Below, piece by piece: positions 40,801 through 52,710 of a stretch of 64,000 nucleotides of DNA. Position 1 is the stretch's first letter. Every line of letters starts with the position of its first letter. The position numbers were made by a program, and so were the translations under genes. The DNA is taken from the NCBI RefSeq assembly GCF_033439725.1, contig NW_026944388.1:1426001-1490000 (forward strand). The letters run 5' to 3'. This stretch comes from Neurospora tetraspora (Eukaryota > Ascomycota > Sordariomycetes > Sordariales > Sordariaceae). The notes beneath the pieces are model-generated. The model searched no databases, was not told the origin of the DNA, and saw only the letters and a list, made by a program, of their open reading frames with translations.

Positions 40801-42310
40801 AACTGAAAAACTTCGGACGAGCCACTTCCGCGGCACCTCGTGGAGATGGACTGATCGTGGGGAATATTCCATGTGATTAGAAACACCAAACGGAGATCCT
40901 ATGTGAGTTGTGACGGTAGTCTGGTTGAGTCTGGGGTTTTTAGGGCGGTAGTTGGCGGTACGTCAGAATGGATGCCGTTGGAATTCTCTAATCCACAACC
41001 ACTTGCTGGATCGCAGTGACGGCGCTTTGTGACGGATGTGCATGCCACACGACATCTGATGTCTCCCCTTGCGTGGAGAGATCTGAATTACCTTGAGCAC
41101 AGGCTGGAATGTCGTCAGCAGGAAGAAATAGAAACGCAGTTGCAACACTATTAGGAGGATCTGACCAACACCACTATTTCGCTATTTACTACCCCCATCG
41201 TTTGGAAGCTAGACACACATCCCGATGTGCATGAGAGGCGTCTGGCAAGTCCCGTTGTACGCCCTCGTTGTGACTCTGTTGATGCAGCGCATTAACCAGG
41301 GGCAACGACATAACCACAACCACAACATGCAGGAGTGAAAACACAAACGGAAACCACAAGACGCCTTCTTTTTGGTGGAGGGCCATGAAGAGGTACTTAC
41401 AACTGGTACACAACCCGAGGCACACAGGCGCATGAATAAAAGGTACCTATGGTCAGGGATTGGACGAGGGCATGGCCCCCTCCCCTGGTCTCACCTTCCG
41501 CCAAGTCCATCTTCTCAAGTTCCATTTGGACGATCGCGCCGGCGATAAACCCACCCCACAAAACCCACTCTTGGAACCTACCACGCCTCGAGCACGCCTG
41601 CCAGTCACACCCTCCTTCTCGAACCCATCTGTGCCATTCTCTCTCATTTTACTGTGTATGCCCAGGAGACCCCCTTCTCACTTTTCCATCTCTTGTCATC
41701 CAATTTTCCTCCCTCCACTCCCTTCCCCAACTCCTGGGTTCCGTCATCTTTTTTTCATCCACAAAAGGCCCCATCCCTCGTGCCAGTCGCAACTTGACTG
41801 TCACCTGGCTGTCAACAATCTTGGCCTTTTTTTCTTCGCCCTCCTTCTTTTCGACCGTCACTCATCCATCATTCCTTCCTTGTCAGTGTTGATCGTTGAC
41901 CGAACACGCCTACTTTCACTACGCGCCTTCGAAAGGATCCCTTCTTTCCAAATCTTACCCCGGAGGCTCAACCGTCAAACCGAACTCGGCAATAGAAACA
42001 CTCACCAAACCCCAACCCGGTCACCCTTCTTCAACTCATCAGTCCCACGCTGGCGACCCAGGGACAGGACGTCACTATCATTAGACCTTCACTCGACACG
42101 CCCTTACGACACTCATATACCCGCGCTGGACTCGGGCAACCTTGGGGTCGTATATCAAACATTCATTCGTCAAGAGCCATATCGACCATCTAGACATCTA
42201 CCTATGCTTTAGGACCGTTACACCAAAAAGACGCTCTCAGGTGTCAGTCACTTGTATCACAACATCAACAACAACTTCCGGAAACGAACAAAAAGAAAGG
42301 ATAAACCAAA
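37808..42310. other. 4.5-kb gene-poor region and long 5' leader
   Basis: No coding region is supported. The left part has a 16-base T run (37848-37863) just past the large acidic gene and a 12-base G run (38906-38917). A single GGTTCGAACC box at 39361-39370 resembles a tRNA B box, but no tRNA cloverleaf can be folded around it. From about 41450 to 42310 the plus strand is strongly C/T-rich, then A/C-rich, and probably forms the promoter and long leader of the ferric-reductase-like gene. Confidence 0.5.
37848..37863. repeat. 16-base poly-T run
   Basis: Sixteen consecutive T bases lie 41 bases past the stop codon of the large acidic gene, in its presumed 3' untranslated region. The run could be U-rich 3'-end signal sequence or simply slippage-prone. 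Confidence 0.9.
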
Positions 42311-44196
42311 ATGTCAGCTCAACCACAAGGAAACGCAACAGCGGGGGCTCAAGGGGCGCAGGCAGGAGCAGCTCAGCATGCTGCGGGGAGTAAAGCTGCT
42401 GCAGGTGGAGGTGGAGCTGCCGAAGGTCCGGATGAAGCCGCCATTATCAACGACATGCTCTCGGGATATCTACTTCTTGTCCTGGGGTGTATCTCCGTTG
42501 TTCTGATCATCTGGAGACTCAGCACAGGCCTCAGCAAATACGTACGACATGTTTCGTGCCTCACCAACGATACACAGAAATACTTTGCCAGGGCAGGCGC
42601 CAAGTGGACGTGGTTCAAGAAGAATATCCAGTACTCACCCATTCTCAGCAAGAGGCACAACCGCGAGTTCCAGCTCAGCTCGGCCATCAACGTTGGAACT
42701 CTCCCCACCCGCCTTCAACTCGTCTTCCTCCTCGGCTACTTCTCCACCAATGTCGCTTTCTGTGTTATGGGGATCGACTTTTCGAAGCCAGTGGGCGCGT
42801 CGGCCACTGTGTTCATCAATCGTACTGGAACCCTCGCTGTCGCCAACATGATCCCCCTGTTCCTCATGGCTGGCCGGAATAACCCCCTCATCAACCTTTT
42901 GGGTATCTCGTTCGATACGTTCAACCTCCTTCACCGATGGTTGGGCCGTATTGTGGCTGGGGAGGCTCTTGCTCACACCCTGGGCTACCTTTACCGTTCA
43001 GCTGCTTCCAAGGGCTGGGCTGTGGCTTTCCAGGGTATCTTCAAGAGCAACATGCTCATCTACGGTTTCGTGGTATGTAAACACTATATCTTGATGATTC
43101 GTATTTGAAGTACAGTAACTAACATCCCTCCTAGGCAACCGCTGCTTTTGTCACCATCGCCATTCAAGCGACCAGCGTTTTCAGGCACGCCTTTTACGAG
43201 ATCTTCAAGATTTTGCACATCGCATTGGCCATTGCCTCCGTCGTCGGCTTGTACTACCATCTCGGACCGACGGGCTTACCGCAGATCAAGTACCTCTACC
43301 CTGTCATGGTCTTGTGGGCCTTTGACCGTACTGCTCGCTTCCTTCGGGTGGCGTACTACAACTTTGGATCTGGCGGCGGAAAGGCTCTGGTTGAGGCTCT
43401 CCCTGGCGGTGCCACGCGAGTCACTGTGACTGTGGCGCGCCCCTGGTTTTTCAAGCCCGGTCAACACGCTTATCTTTACTTGCCATCCGTCAGCCTCTGG
43501 CAATCTCACCCGTTTTCCGTCGCGTGGAGCGAAGAGGCGGACTCGCCCAACGGCGAAAAGCTTCCCATGGACCGCCGCGACGTCCTCGCCATGAAGAAGA
43601 CGACCGTTTCTTTCATCATCCGTGGTCGCACGGGCATGACTGGCAACTTGTATGAAAAGGCTGCTTCATGCATCGACGGCAGGATGGTGACGAGGTGCCT
43701 TGTTGAGGGCCCCTATGGAGGCATGCACCAGATGCACTCGTACGGCACCGTCATGCTCTTTGCCGGCGGCGTTGGCATCACACAGGCGGTGCCTCACGTC
43801 CGTGATTTGGTTATTGCCTACAGCAATGGCATGGCGGCTACCCGCAAGATTATCTTGGTCTGGACTATCCAGAGCCCCGAGCATTTGGAGTGGATCCGCC
43901 CCTGGATGACCGAGGTCTTGGGTATGGAGAAGCGCCGTGAGGTGCTCCGTATCATGCTCTTCGTCAGCAGGCCGCGCTCGACAAAAGAGATTCACAGCCC
44001 AAGCTCAACAGTGCAGATGTTCCCGGGTAGGCCGAACATCGACATGCTACTAGCAAGGGAAATGGAGGACCAGGTGGGCCACATGGGCGTCTCGGTGTGT
44101 GGCCCTGGTGCGCTCAGTGACGAGGTTCGTCGCTCTGTCAGGAACAAGCAATACAACGGTGCTATTGATTTCGTCGAGGAGGCATTTTCTTGGTAA
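42311..44196 (+). CDS. Ferric-reductase/NOX-type transmembrane flavocytochrome
   Basis: Exons 42311-43072 and 43135-44196 give 607 residues; the 62-bp intron has a GTATGT donor, an ACTAAC branch and a TAG acceptor. An Ala/Gly/Gln-rich N-terminus is followed by a first membrane helix (YLLLVLGCISVVLIIW) and a bundle of further helices. Two His pairs spaced by 13 residues, in HRWLGRIVAGEALAH and HIALAIASVVGLYYH, should hold the two hemes. The soluble half has the FAD motif HPFSVAW, and NADPH-binding signatures GPYGG and FAGGVGIT. This is the order of the ferric-reductase transmembrane domain, FAD-binding 8 and NAD-binding 6 domains. It should pass electrons from cytosolic NADPH across a membrane to iron or copper, or to oxygen; the acceptor cannot be told. 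No EF-hand is present. Confidence 0.93.
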
Positions 44197-45802
44197 AATT
44201 AGAGGATTCCGTTGGAATTGGCATCAGGCAGAAGGCTTGAGGTTATGAGATATGAACTCACATTTATGCTATTTGAAGAAACTTGTTCAGCCCGTCTTGT
44301 TGTACATCTCATGGCTGGTCTCTGGGACAAGCTTTCATCGCGCGGACATTTTCCCATTTTGTCATACATCACTGTCATTTCCGCTTTGCGAAATGTACAA
44401 TGAACATTCTTGTACATGAGGTTCCCATTCCCTCTTTTTTATCTGGGTGGTTGTGTCGGTAGGCAAAAGATAGCATAGCATTCACTTGTTTGAAATGACT
44501 ATATCACAAGAAGACGTACCCAAAGTTATGATGCCGTGATCAATGCCTGTTCTAAATGATGGCAGTTCATTAGTTATCCCCTTTCGAGCCAAATGTAAAC
44601 AAAGGTGATAACTGGGAAAAGGGGACGAAGCCCCTGCCAGTGACAAACACTACACTAACCATTGGATTTGCGTATATCAGTACGTGTGAATAATTTCCCA
44701 TCGCTCCCATTTCTTGTCAAACGCAAAAATCTTTGTTTTTTCCAAGAAGTAGTGTTCGAATGCTTCGCTTGACGCCCAATTAATTTTTATATAGGAGTCA
44801 CGAGGGCTTCGTTCAGTCCGGTAGTTATTCATAGGAATCCAAGATCAAGCTGCAGCTCACACCTTCAAACAATCGGAAACCTTCGATCTGAAGTGGACGA
44901 TGATTTATGTACAGCATAGACATACAGTACGAGCACGTATCCGGCATGTTGTACGCATTCGCTGCATTATAGACAGTACAGCGGCCTGCTGCCAACCATA
45001 ACAGACAAAGACTGGACTGTCTACGCCAGGCATGCTTGCCAGGTGTAGGTGGGAGGATCACCATACGACGGGACGCCGAGCGGGTGCTACCATCCATTCA
45101 ACGAAAGGCAACCGCAACCGTACTGCATACCTCTAGCAGTGTCGTCACTTTGAAGCAAGTGCAGCCACATACACTGGCAGGTGACAGCATTCCCTACCTT
45201 CCCGAGTCATGCCTCCATTGCGGGCACTTAAACACGACTTTCCCAGCTTGCTCTTGCCTAAGGTATTCAGCTCTGGGTCGCACGGTTTCTCATCCTTCCT
45301 TCTCACCATCTCTTACAGGTCAACAGACCTGCCTATTTTGGACCTCATATCTGACAATTCGTTGCCCAAAAGTAAGTGACACCTTCCGTTCTGTGTGTTT
45401 GACAGACGGACTCTTTGTTTGGTCAACTCGTCCGGCTTACACATCGGTTGACAGAGCAACCAAAGTAAGCCAATCTAGGCTCCGCTCAACGACGTCAGTG
45501 GTCGTTTTATCACAAGGGTACCTCTACACTAGTTGTATACTACCTAACCGCAAACGTTCGTCCTCTTATCGCTCCGCTTGTTAGTCGTTGGCTTCGCCGC
45601 CGTCGGACAGACAACCCCGACAACAGCACCGTTCATCAGACCAAACCAATCGGTCGATCATTGATTACCATTCATCGTATTGATTCATCCCATCCGTCGT
45701 TTCGCATTCTTGTGAATTGCCCTTCCGTTTATCCCTTTTGCAACTGCTGCTCGCTCGCAAAGCAATAACGAACACTCATCATTTTGTATGTGAACTCTAT
45801 AG
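44197..45802. other. Intergenic region and leader of the Yippee gene
   Basis: Two plus-strand genes flank this stretch. It should hold the reductase 3' untranslated region and the Yippee promoter, whose C/T-rich leader begins about 45590. A 182-codon open frame at 45036-45584 has no ATG and Ser/Thr/Cys-skewed composition, and I leave it out. Confidence 0.5.
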
Positions 45803-46696
45803 ATGATCGAAAGCGAACCCCGCGGCTTTGGCAGGAGAGCTGAGCGAATCGTACCGGAACTGGAAGTTCACCATCAGCAGCATCAACCTCAAGAGCAGAA
45901 CGCCGAAGCCCAAGACCAGCAGCAGGTCCAGCAGCAACTTCAGCGACTCGACATCAGCGACAACACCGACGAAAGTAACAACGCCCGGGCAGCACCTGAG
46001 CCGGCGGCACCAGCATCAGCGGAGGAGGACGCCGGAGTCATCCGTGTCAGCGTCACCACTACGACCACCGTCAGCGAGGCGGCCTCAGGAGCGACACCCG
46101 CTTCCAACAGCAACAACAGCAACTTCACGAACTACAGGAACTACAGAAACTACAGGAACACCACCACAAACAACGCTGCCAACGATACTACCACCAACAA
46201 CAACAGCAACATGGGTCTCGCCTACAACGTCTACCTCAACAGCGGCAAGATTTACGGATGCAGGAACTGCAAGACCCATTTAGCTAATCATGAGGATATT
46301 ATCAGCCGTGTAAGTCACCTTCCCTTCCGTTCCCTTCCGTTCGGCCCTTTCTACCCTCTTTCCCATCTCTTCCCCTTCCCCTTCCCTTTTCCCCTTACAC
46401 TCTCCCCCTTACCCGCTTATCTTCTTTCATTCCACTAACCCTTCCCTTCCCACCAAAAACAGAACTTTAGGGGCCAACACGGCAAAGCCTACCTCTTCAA
46501 CTCGGTCGTCAACGTCGAGACGGGCGACGCCGGCGAGCGTAATATGACGACGGGCCGCCACGTCGTTCGGGACATCTACTGCCGCCAGTGCAAGGAGGTG
46601 GTGGGGTGGAAGTACGATAAAGCCTACGAGCCTAGCGAGAAGTACAAGGAGGGCAAGTTCATTTTGGAGGCTGAGTTGCTTGCCAATGTTAACTAG
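45803..46696 (+). CDS. Yippee-type zinc-binding protein
   Basis: Exons 45803-46309 and 46460-46696 give 247 residues; the 150-bp intron has a GTAAGT donor, a very pyrimidine-rich body and an ACAG acceptor. The first ~140 residues are a disordered Gln/Asn/Ser/Thr-rich extension with repeats of NYR and poly-Asn/Thr stretches. The C-terminal ~105 residues are a Yippee domain: [19 protein letters not shown], then [36 protein letters not shown] and [17 protein letters not shown]. The two Cys-x2-Cys knuckles that bind one zinc are intact. The intron falls between the two zinc knuckles. Yippee domains relate in fold to cereblon and Mis18; relatives associate with GID/CTLH ubiquitin ligase or the spindle, but the function here is unknown. 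Confidence 0.93.
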
Positions 46697-47752
46697 GTTC
46701 ACCTGTCGGGATCTTGGGGTTCGATACATACTGGGTGAGGGTGATGAGGCGAGATGGATAGGAGGGGACTGGAGAGTCGGATGGTACAGGACGACAGACC
46801 GATGGATGAGATTACGATATGACACTACACGACTTTACATGATACGATACGGCAGGAATAACAGGACGACAGCGGAATGGACGACTACCTGCAACAGAAC
46901 TACCTCTAGGGCAGGATCATGGCAGCGAGGCAGCAGGGCGCAGGCAGGGCGCAGGGCGAGCACAGTCAAGCTTATATGCACGGCCCGGAGTTTCAAGAGC
47001 TAAACGGAATATGCGCATCATGTACGGTAAGTAAGGGGTGGAGAAATTATTAGGGTTGTTATTGACTTTCGGTTGTAAATCAACACTTTCGAACACTTTC
47101 CCTCTCTCCAGGCTTGGTGAAACATGTTCGTGGTCTCAAGAAGTGAGAGTCCTAGAACGAGTAGAATGCGAGAGCGTTGAGCCTGTGCTTGAAGGACATG
47201 TGTGTTCGATCCATCTCTTTGTTGCAGGATGTCCCATCTGCTTTGTTATCTGCATGCACTCGAAACCATGACCCAGACCATCTTTCAGCCGAGACACAAT
47301 CATCTCCATGTCTAACATAGCCAGATCATCAATGATCCACATGCTACCCCCAACTTCGCATCCGCAAGTCATAGACATGTCGCGGGAAGTAGAGTATCAA
47401 CATGTCTTGTTCATTTGCCTGAAAGGTGATGTATGATACATCACCTGTATATGTGTATATATGCTATCGCTGCAGAAGTGAACCCCCATCGTGACCCTTT
47501 GTCATCTGTCCGAAACCAACCTATTGAACGCCTTACGTCCCTAACCTCACCCACCACCTGATATCGACCCTGACCATCGAGCAGCATGTCCTATGACAAG
47601 TGACACTAGTGATACCCGTCTTACCCAAACTGAGAAGTCAAACTAAATACCCAAAAAGACTACATAAAACCAGTACAGACTATGTCCCTGTTTACCGTTC
47701 ATATAACACCGTGTATGAATGTTACAGTATCCCACCCTATAGTCCAGTTCAC
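46697..47752. other. Convergent 3' intergenic region
   Basis: This stretch lies between the stop codons of the Yippee gene (plus) and the EamA-type transporter (minus). It includes a 23-bp perfect palindrome at 47424-47446 and a TA-rich tail up to about 47465. No gene is seen. Confidence 0.55.
47424..47446. repeat. 23-bp perfect inverted repeat
   Basis: Two 11-base arms starting AGGTGATG pair perfectly around a single central G. The element lies between convergent genes, followed by a TATATGTGTATATATG stretch, and could act as a hairpin in either 3' untranslated region. Confidence 0.85.
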
Positions 47753-49184
47753 CTAGTTATGTTCAATAGGCTCCTCAGGCAACAACTCCTCCACCTGGCT
47801 GACGCGGAGGAATTCGAACGGCGGCTCGACGATGCCGTTGAACAGGAAAGTAAAGTAGACGAGCAGGCCGAAGCCGACGACTTGGAGCCACTTGAACGTC
47901 TCCCAGCCGAGGCCGAGCGAGACGATCCAGATGAAGAGCGTGCGGCACGTGTCGATGGTGGAGCGGGAGGTGGCGCTCACGCTGCGGGTTACGGAGAGAC
48001 CGAAGAAGTTGAAGCCACTGTAAGAAGAAATCAGTGTTAGGGTGCTGTTCTGTTTGGAGAGGTTGGGGGGAGGAAAGGAGGGCATATGGACGTGAATGAA
48101 ACTCACCCAATGCTAATCATAATCAAAATGCTCGAGATGAAGACAGACTTGTACTCCCAAAACTGCCTCCACCCCTCAACCATATCGAACGGTCCATACC
48201 GACCTGCCTCGGTCCGGCCAATGGCAAAGTGCAAGATCACCATGCCCAAGAGCGTGACCGTAAAGCCAAAGAGGCCCTCCCACCCGACAACACGGATTGG
48301 CTCGATCGTGGACCGCTCCAGGATGTACTCCTCCAGCACAAACTGCGTAGCAGTAAAGATCTGTGCGCCCGCAATCATCAACACGCCAATGATCACCTTG
48401 AGGGCGTCGGCGCCCACATCCGCAACCGCAGTCGCACTAGGATGTTTCTGATCCGGCTGAATCGCACCAGCCAGTCCCACGAGCGCCACGCCGACCATGA
48501 CTCCCACCAGCGACAGCCACTGGAAGGCGTACAGCTTGCGGCGCAAGAAAACGACGCTGAAGACGCCGACGAAGAGCACCAGGGCGCCGCGCGTCATCTG
48601 GTAGATGGAGGCCGCCACGAGCAGCAGGCCGGCGTTCATGAGGGTGGTGCCGCAGATGTCGCAGATGGCGGGGAGCGAGAGCAGCACGACGCGCCAGCCG
48701 CGGAGGATCGAGGGGCCGTCGTACTTGGAAGATGCGGGCGAGTCGGTGAGAGGGGTGTGGGAGCGGATGCTGGCGTCGTCGGGGATGGTGGTATCCTCGT
48801 CATCGGCCGCCCGGTTGTTGATGCGCTCGTAGGTGGTGGATTTGGAAACGTAGCGGCTCCAGAGAGACATGATGCCTACGACGAGCCAACAGCCCATCTC
48901 GCCGACGAACATCTGGAGGGTCTGGATGACGGGCTGCTCGAAGTGCTTCCGCTTAAGCGGGTCGGGGTCGTCGCAGTTGCGAACGCATTGGTTGTCCTAT
49001 ACATACAACAACAAAGAACGGATCATGGTCAGCAATCGATCTATGATAGGGACATACAGTACTTTGAGCTGCAAGATTCCTTCCTTACCTGGTACTTGGT
49101 CAAGAGCGTATTGCACACTCCTGTAAGCAACATCATTCCCACCAGGAAGGGGATGATGGCCCGGGCGGGTATTATCGAAGTCAT
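47753..49184 (-). CDS. EamA/SLC35F6-like membrane transporter
   Basis: Three exons (49184-49089, 48996-48107, 48017-47753) give 416 residues with consistent phases. Donors are GTAAGG and GTGAGT; acceptors are TAG and CAG. The protein starts with a membrane helix (IIPFLVGMMLLTGVCNTLL) followed by a luminal Cys-containing loop, and has about ten hydrophobic segments, including VVLLSLPAICDICGTTLMNAGL, GALVLFVGVFSVVFLRRKL and LKVIIGVLMIAGAQIFTATQ. This arrangement and the loop TLLTKYQDNQ-x-C fit the SLC35F6 branch of the drug/metabolite transporter superfamily (human SLC35F6 is reported in lysosome or mitochondria). An acidic, Ser/Thr-rich cytosolic loop lies between helices 2 and 3. Substrate is unknown. 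Confidence 0.88.
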
Positions 49185-50431
49185 CGTGTCGGTGGCTCTC
49201 TCTCCCTTCAACTCAGGTTTGGTGAATTGTTGTGTCCGGGAGAAAGTTTGAACTGGCGAAGCTTAAGGAAGGAATGGAAAGGTCGAAGTCAACCTACGGA
49301 CGGATGACCGGTTGACGGAGGGATGATCGGGGAGACGGGAGGTTGATCAAGTGATATGATGCCAGGACTGATAACGATATCGGTAACCTTCCCTCTTGGA
49401 CGATCAGTGGCGCTAAAATATGCCGCTACTGCGCGTGCTGGCTAGCTGCCTCCTTCGGTTTGCTTGAGGTTGGGAATGATGCGATGCGGTTTCCGATAAA
49501 CCTGATCGCGGTCGTGATGCGGTTCTGCGTGAACGTGTTTCTGTGAAACACTTGGATTGGTTCTATATGCTTGAAAAGAACACCTTCGTGGTTGGTCTTG
49601 AATTCCGAGAGAGTACGAGTCAATCCGTCCGTCCTTTTCTTTGTTTGTGGACGGTTGCCATGTCAGGGCGAACAGAAGGTCGGGTCGGGTGGGTGACAAA
49701 CGTGGAGTGGAGCGGTGCGCTGGGAGGGTGCGGGTGCCAAGGCTGACGTCCTCAGCGGACATTTAGACTGCGGCACTTGCGGCACCCCAGATAAACGCCC
49801 GCCGATCATTTCCACAGCGGATATCCACAGGGCCTCAGTGGTGAAACGCCCGGGCGGAACAGAGGCGGGGACACGCCTTGAGGTTGGTCGCTGTGGCTTG
49901 AATAGGCCGGAAGAGGTCATCAAGGTGTTCTCCTCCGTGAATCTCGAATCTCAAGCCACAATGCCCCAACCCCTTGCTGCTTTACATGCTCAACTGACTA
50001 TGTATGGTGCATCCAATAACAGAATGATTACGTAGGAATATCTACGTATATGATTGTCATGTGTTTGGGGCCGTGCTGAGGGCAGGGAATATTCGCGGAC
50101 AGCCTGAAGAGAGAGAGACAGATCCAGATATTCACCGCCTCACTTTCTGACCTTGTTCATGCAGTGCCTGGAACTGTGAGATGCCCGTGGCGATCTCTGC
50201 TCGCGAGTTCCATATGGCTCTTCATACATATTACTAGCCGTAACTACCTATCGTGTTCTGTTTTCCATGTCATCTTCTCACAAAGAAGGGGTATCCCATA
50301 CAACATAACAATGTTCCCTATCCTTTCCCAAACTCCCGTCATAACAACCTCCTGGGTTGCTGCGAAACTTATTCCTCCGAATAACGCCTGGTCCCAAAAC
50401 CCAAATGCCGAATGCCTCTGCCAAGAACTCC
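49185..50431. other. Intergenic region between two minus-strand genes
   Basis: The left part should be the promoter of the EamA-type gene and the right part the 3' untranslated region of the DUF2985 gene. I see no supported gene or repeat in it. Confidence 0.5.
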
Positions 50432-51523
50432 CTATTTCTCAGGATCGCTTTGCTTCTTCTTCTTGGGCTTCTTGTCGCCGATGTTGTTGTAGTGCAAAAT
50501 GCCCAACTCCTTATCCTGCGCCAGCTTCTGCAAATCTCGCTCACTGCAGGGAACACCTTCGATCCTCTTCACCTTTCTTCCCTCAAAGAACATAACCAGC
50601 CCACCGACCATAGCGATGATACAGCCGACAGCCACCAGAAATCCCGTTGACCAACTCGGGCGGTCATACCGGTTCATACCCCACATGATGCCACACAGAC
50701 CGACCTGAGCCAAGGTATTGAGAACCATGCACCAGATCATAAAGTCCATCTTCCAAACCTTGGTGGCCGGCGCTCGAACGCCCGTCAAGGGAGCGTTGGG
50801 CATCTTCTCCTGCGGGATAGGAACGCACTGCTTGGGGACATCAGCCGGGAGGTTGTCCGGTCCGATATCCGGAGACAGCTCCTCCGTGCCCGGGAGACGG
50901 AACCAGCTGCGATGAATCCCAGCGAGCCTGAGGAGGCCTTCCTGCTGCCCCTTGATCCGGTACTTCATCAGAAGCCACAGATCCCGGAAGCGCCATGGCG
51001 CCAGTCCGAACGCAGTGACGCAGAACAGTCCCGTGAGGACTTGCGAGTCCCACTCAACCCATTTCCGCCTAGGCGAGTTGATGTCGTTGCATGTCGGATG
51101 GCACATGGCCGGCGCGGCGTTGCAGATCAGAAGGAATAGCATGCCACCCCAGGCTACCACGTTAAGACCGTAGAATGTCCAGAAGGCTCCCATCGGTGTC
51201 GTGAAGAACTTCCAGAACGAGGCGAGCCCTTGCTTTGTGGACTCCTGCCAGGAGTACTTGGGTGGGAAGTGGTAGCCATTGTCGAAAGGCCGTGTGTAAT
51301 CTGTCTCTTCTGCGACGCGTTCTGCGGGCACTGCTAAGGTGACATCATCTGATGATAATCGAGCAGGCTTCATGGTGTCGGTTTGCTGTGAGACTTGGCG
51401 GCTTGCGAGTGACTGTCCTGATGTGACTGGTTTCAAGTTCTCCGTATTTCGGTCATTGTGAGGAGATAGATTGTCGTTGGGGTGGGTTAGGCCCTCGGCT
51501 GCGGCATGGTTGCTTTGAACCAT
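50432..51523 (-). CDS. DUF2985-family integral membrane protein
   Basis: From the first in-frame ATG (51523, MVQSNHAAAEG) the protein has 363 residues. The frame stays open upstream to 51661 without an ATG (PSINDFLKEVA), so an additional 5' exon joined near a CAACAG at about 51557 is possible. A hydrophilic N-terminal third is followed by membrane segments FWTFYGLNVVAWGGMLFLL, VLTGLFCVTAFGLAPW, MIWCMVLNTLAQVGLCGIMWG and FLVAVGCIIAMVGGLVMFF. The strings CNAAPAMC, NDINSPRRKWVEWDSQ and GLAPWRFRDLWLL are typical of the fungal DUF2985 family, often labelled PLAC8-like. It ends with a lysine-rich cytosolic tail (KKPKKKKQ). Molecular function is unknown. Confidence 0.85.
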   Translation of the reverse strand: MVQSNHAAAEGLTHPNDNLSPHNDRNTENLKPVTSGQSLASRQVSQQTDTMKPARLSSDDVTLAVPAERVAEETDYTRPFDNGYHFPPKYSWQESTKQGLASFWKFFTTPMGAFWTFYGLNVVAWGGMLFLLICNAAPAMCHPTCNDINSPRRKWVEWDSQVLTGLFCVTAFGLAPWRFRDLWLLMKYRIKGQQEGLLRLAGIHRSWFRLPGTEELSPDIGPDNLPADVPKQCVPIPQEKMPNAPLTGVRAPATKVWKMDFMIWCMVLNTLAQVGLCGIMWGMNRYDRPSWSTGFLVAVGCIIAMVGGLVMFFEGRKVKRIEGVPCSERDLQKLAQDKELGILHYNNIGDKKPKKKKQSDPEK

Positions 51524-52710
51524 CGCAACTTCTTTGAGGAAGTCGTTAATCGAAGGGAGCTGTTGGCGGCCGTGGTTATTGAAGCGTGGCGGGGGTTGAT
51601 TAAGGATTATGTACTTGGTATTCGTAAATGGGCAAACAACTAATGCTTGGTTATAATGCAAACAGGTAGAAGGTAAGATGAGAAAGAAGATGGTAGGGGA
51701 TGGATCGGAGACGGATTATATTCTACTGTCTCAAAGTAAACGAGAGACAGTCATTGTGAGCACGGTTGATGGGGAAGGAGGAGGATGAGGAAGGGGAAAA
51801 AATGAAGGGGCGGCCGAGAGGTCAAAGGGTCCGATAGCAATCGTCGTCACAGAACCAACTTGCACCCTTTCAAAGGGCACGGTAAGTACCTCCGGCTGCA
51901 ACTGACGACACAGGAGGGTCACCTCACTTGCACAGGACGCACCGACTACCCGCGTCCATGCAACTGCTCAAGTGGCAGAAAAGGAAGCGAGGAAGTCGAC
52001 ACAACAAAACCGCCTGAGGTAACGGCGGCTGGGGGGCGAGTGACGGGCCAGACCTCAACCTTAACTGCCACTACGTAGCAGCCAGAGCCCAGGAACCTGC
52101 CGAGCAGACACTCAGCCCCGTCGTCACACCCATCCTCCAAAAACCCAGAAAGACCTGCCCAACAGAAATGTCTTGGACCCTCATTTCATTGGTGAACCTT
52201 TCCCGTTGTAATCTCGGCCTGCTCACTGGGAGCTGGTGGAACGAAGCTGGCTTGACGGGATCAAACACCGGCCGACGTAGCGGTGATGTCATGCCGCATG
52301 TGTCTGTAAAGCTTCAGATCACAGACTGACTCGGAAAAAGCGTTGGAATTTGTCGTGTCGACGGGAGGTGATGTGAAGATGATATGGGGACAACATCTGA
52401 ATCATTCCATTCAGACAAAGTCCATGCTGTCGTATTTCGGCGGCCAGCGGCCTCATGTTCCAGGCTCGACTGATCTTCAGTGACCCACTGTCCCCACCGA
52501 TAGGGGACCCTTGCTGATCGCGTCCCTTCAGGTTCAGGCTTCTTTGTGGGTGAGACCCACTGAAAATTGGAGTCGGAATCAACCCCGCCAACAGCCAAAC
52601 AGACTCGGAAAAATGAACCGAGACTGGACATCTTCACAAGCTTCGACAACTTGACCTCTCACACAGTCGGTCAGTCACCCCAAACGCAAGACTGTCTAAT
52701 TATCGCCAAC
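51524..52710. promoter_or_regulatory. Divergent promoter region, DUF2985 gene and SEN15
   Basis: The flanking genes are divergent, so this 1.2 kb should hold both promoters. An open extension of the Sen15 frame back to 52567 lacks an ATG and is most likely leader. No specific site is assigned. Confidence 0.5.

Noticed and set aside
41460-42212. 250-codon open frame in front of the ferric-reductase-like gene
   Set aside because: It has no ATG start and reads as Pro/Ser/Phe/Leu from a C/T-rich leader; it is not a convincing protein or upstream ORF.
45036-45584. 182-codon open frame before the Yippee gene
   Set aside because: It begins without ATG and has Ser/Thr/Cys-skewed composition with no motif.
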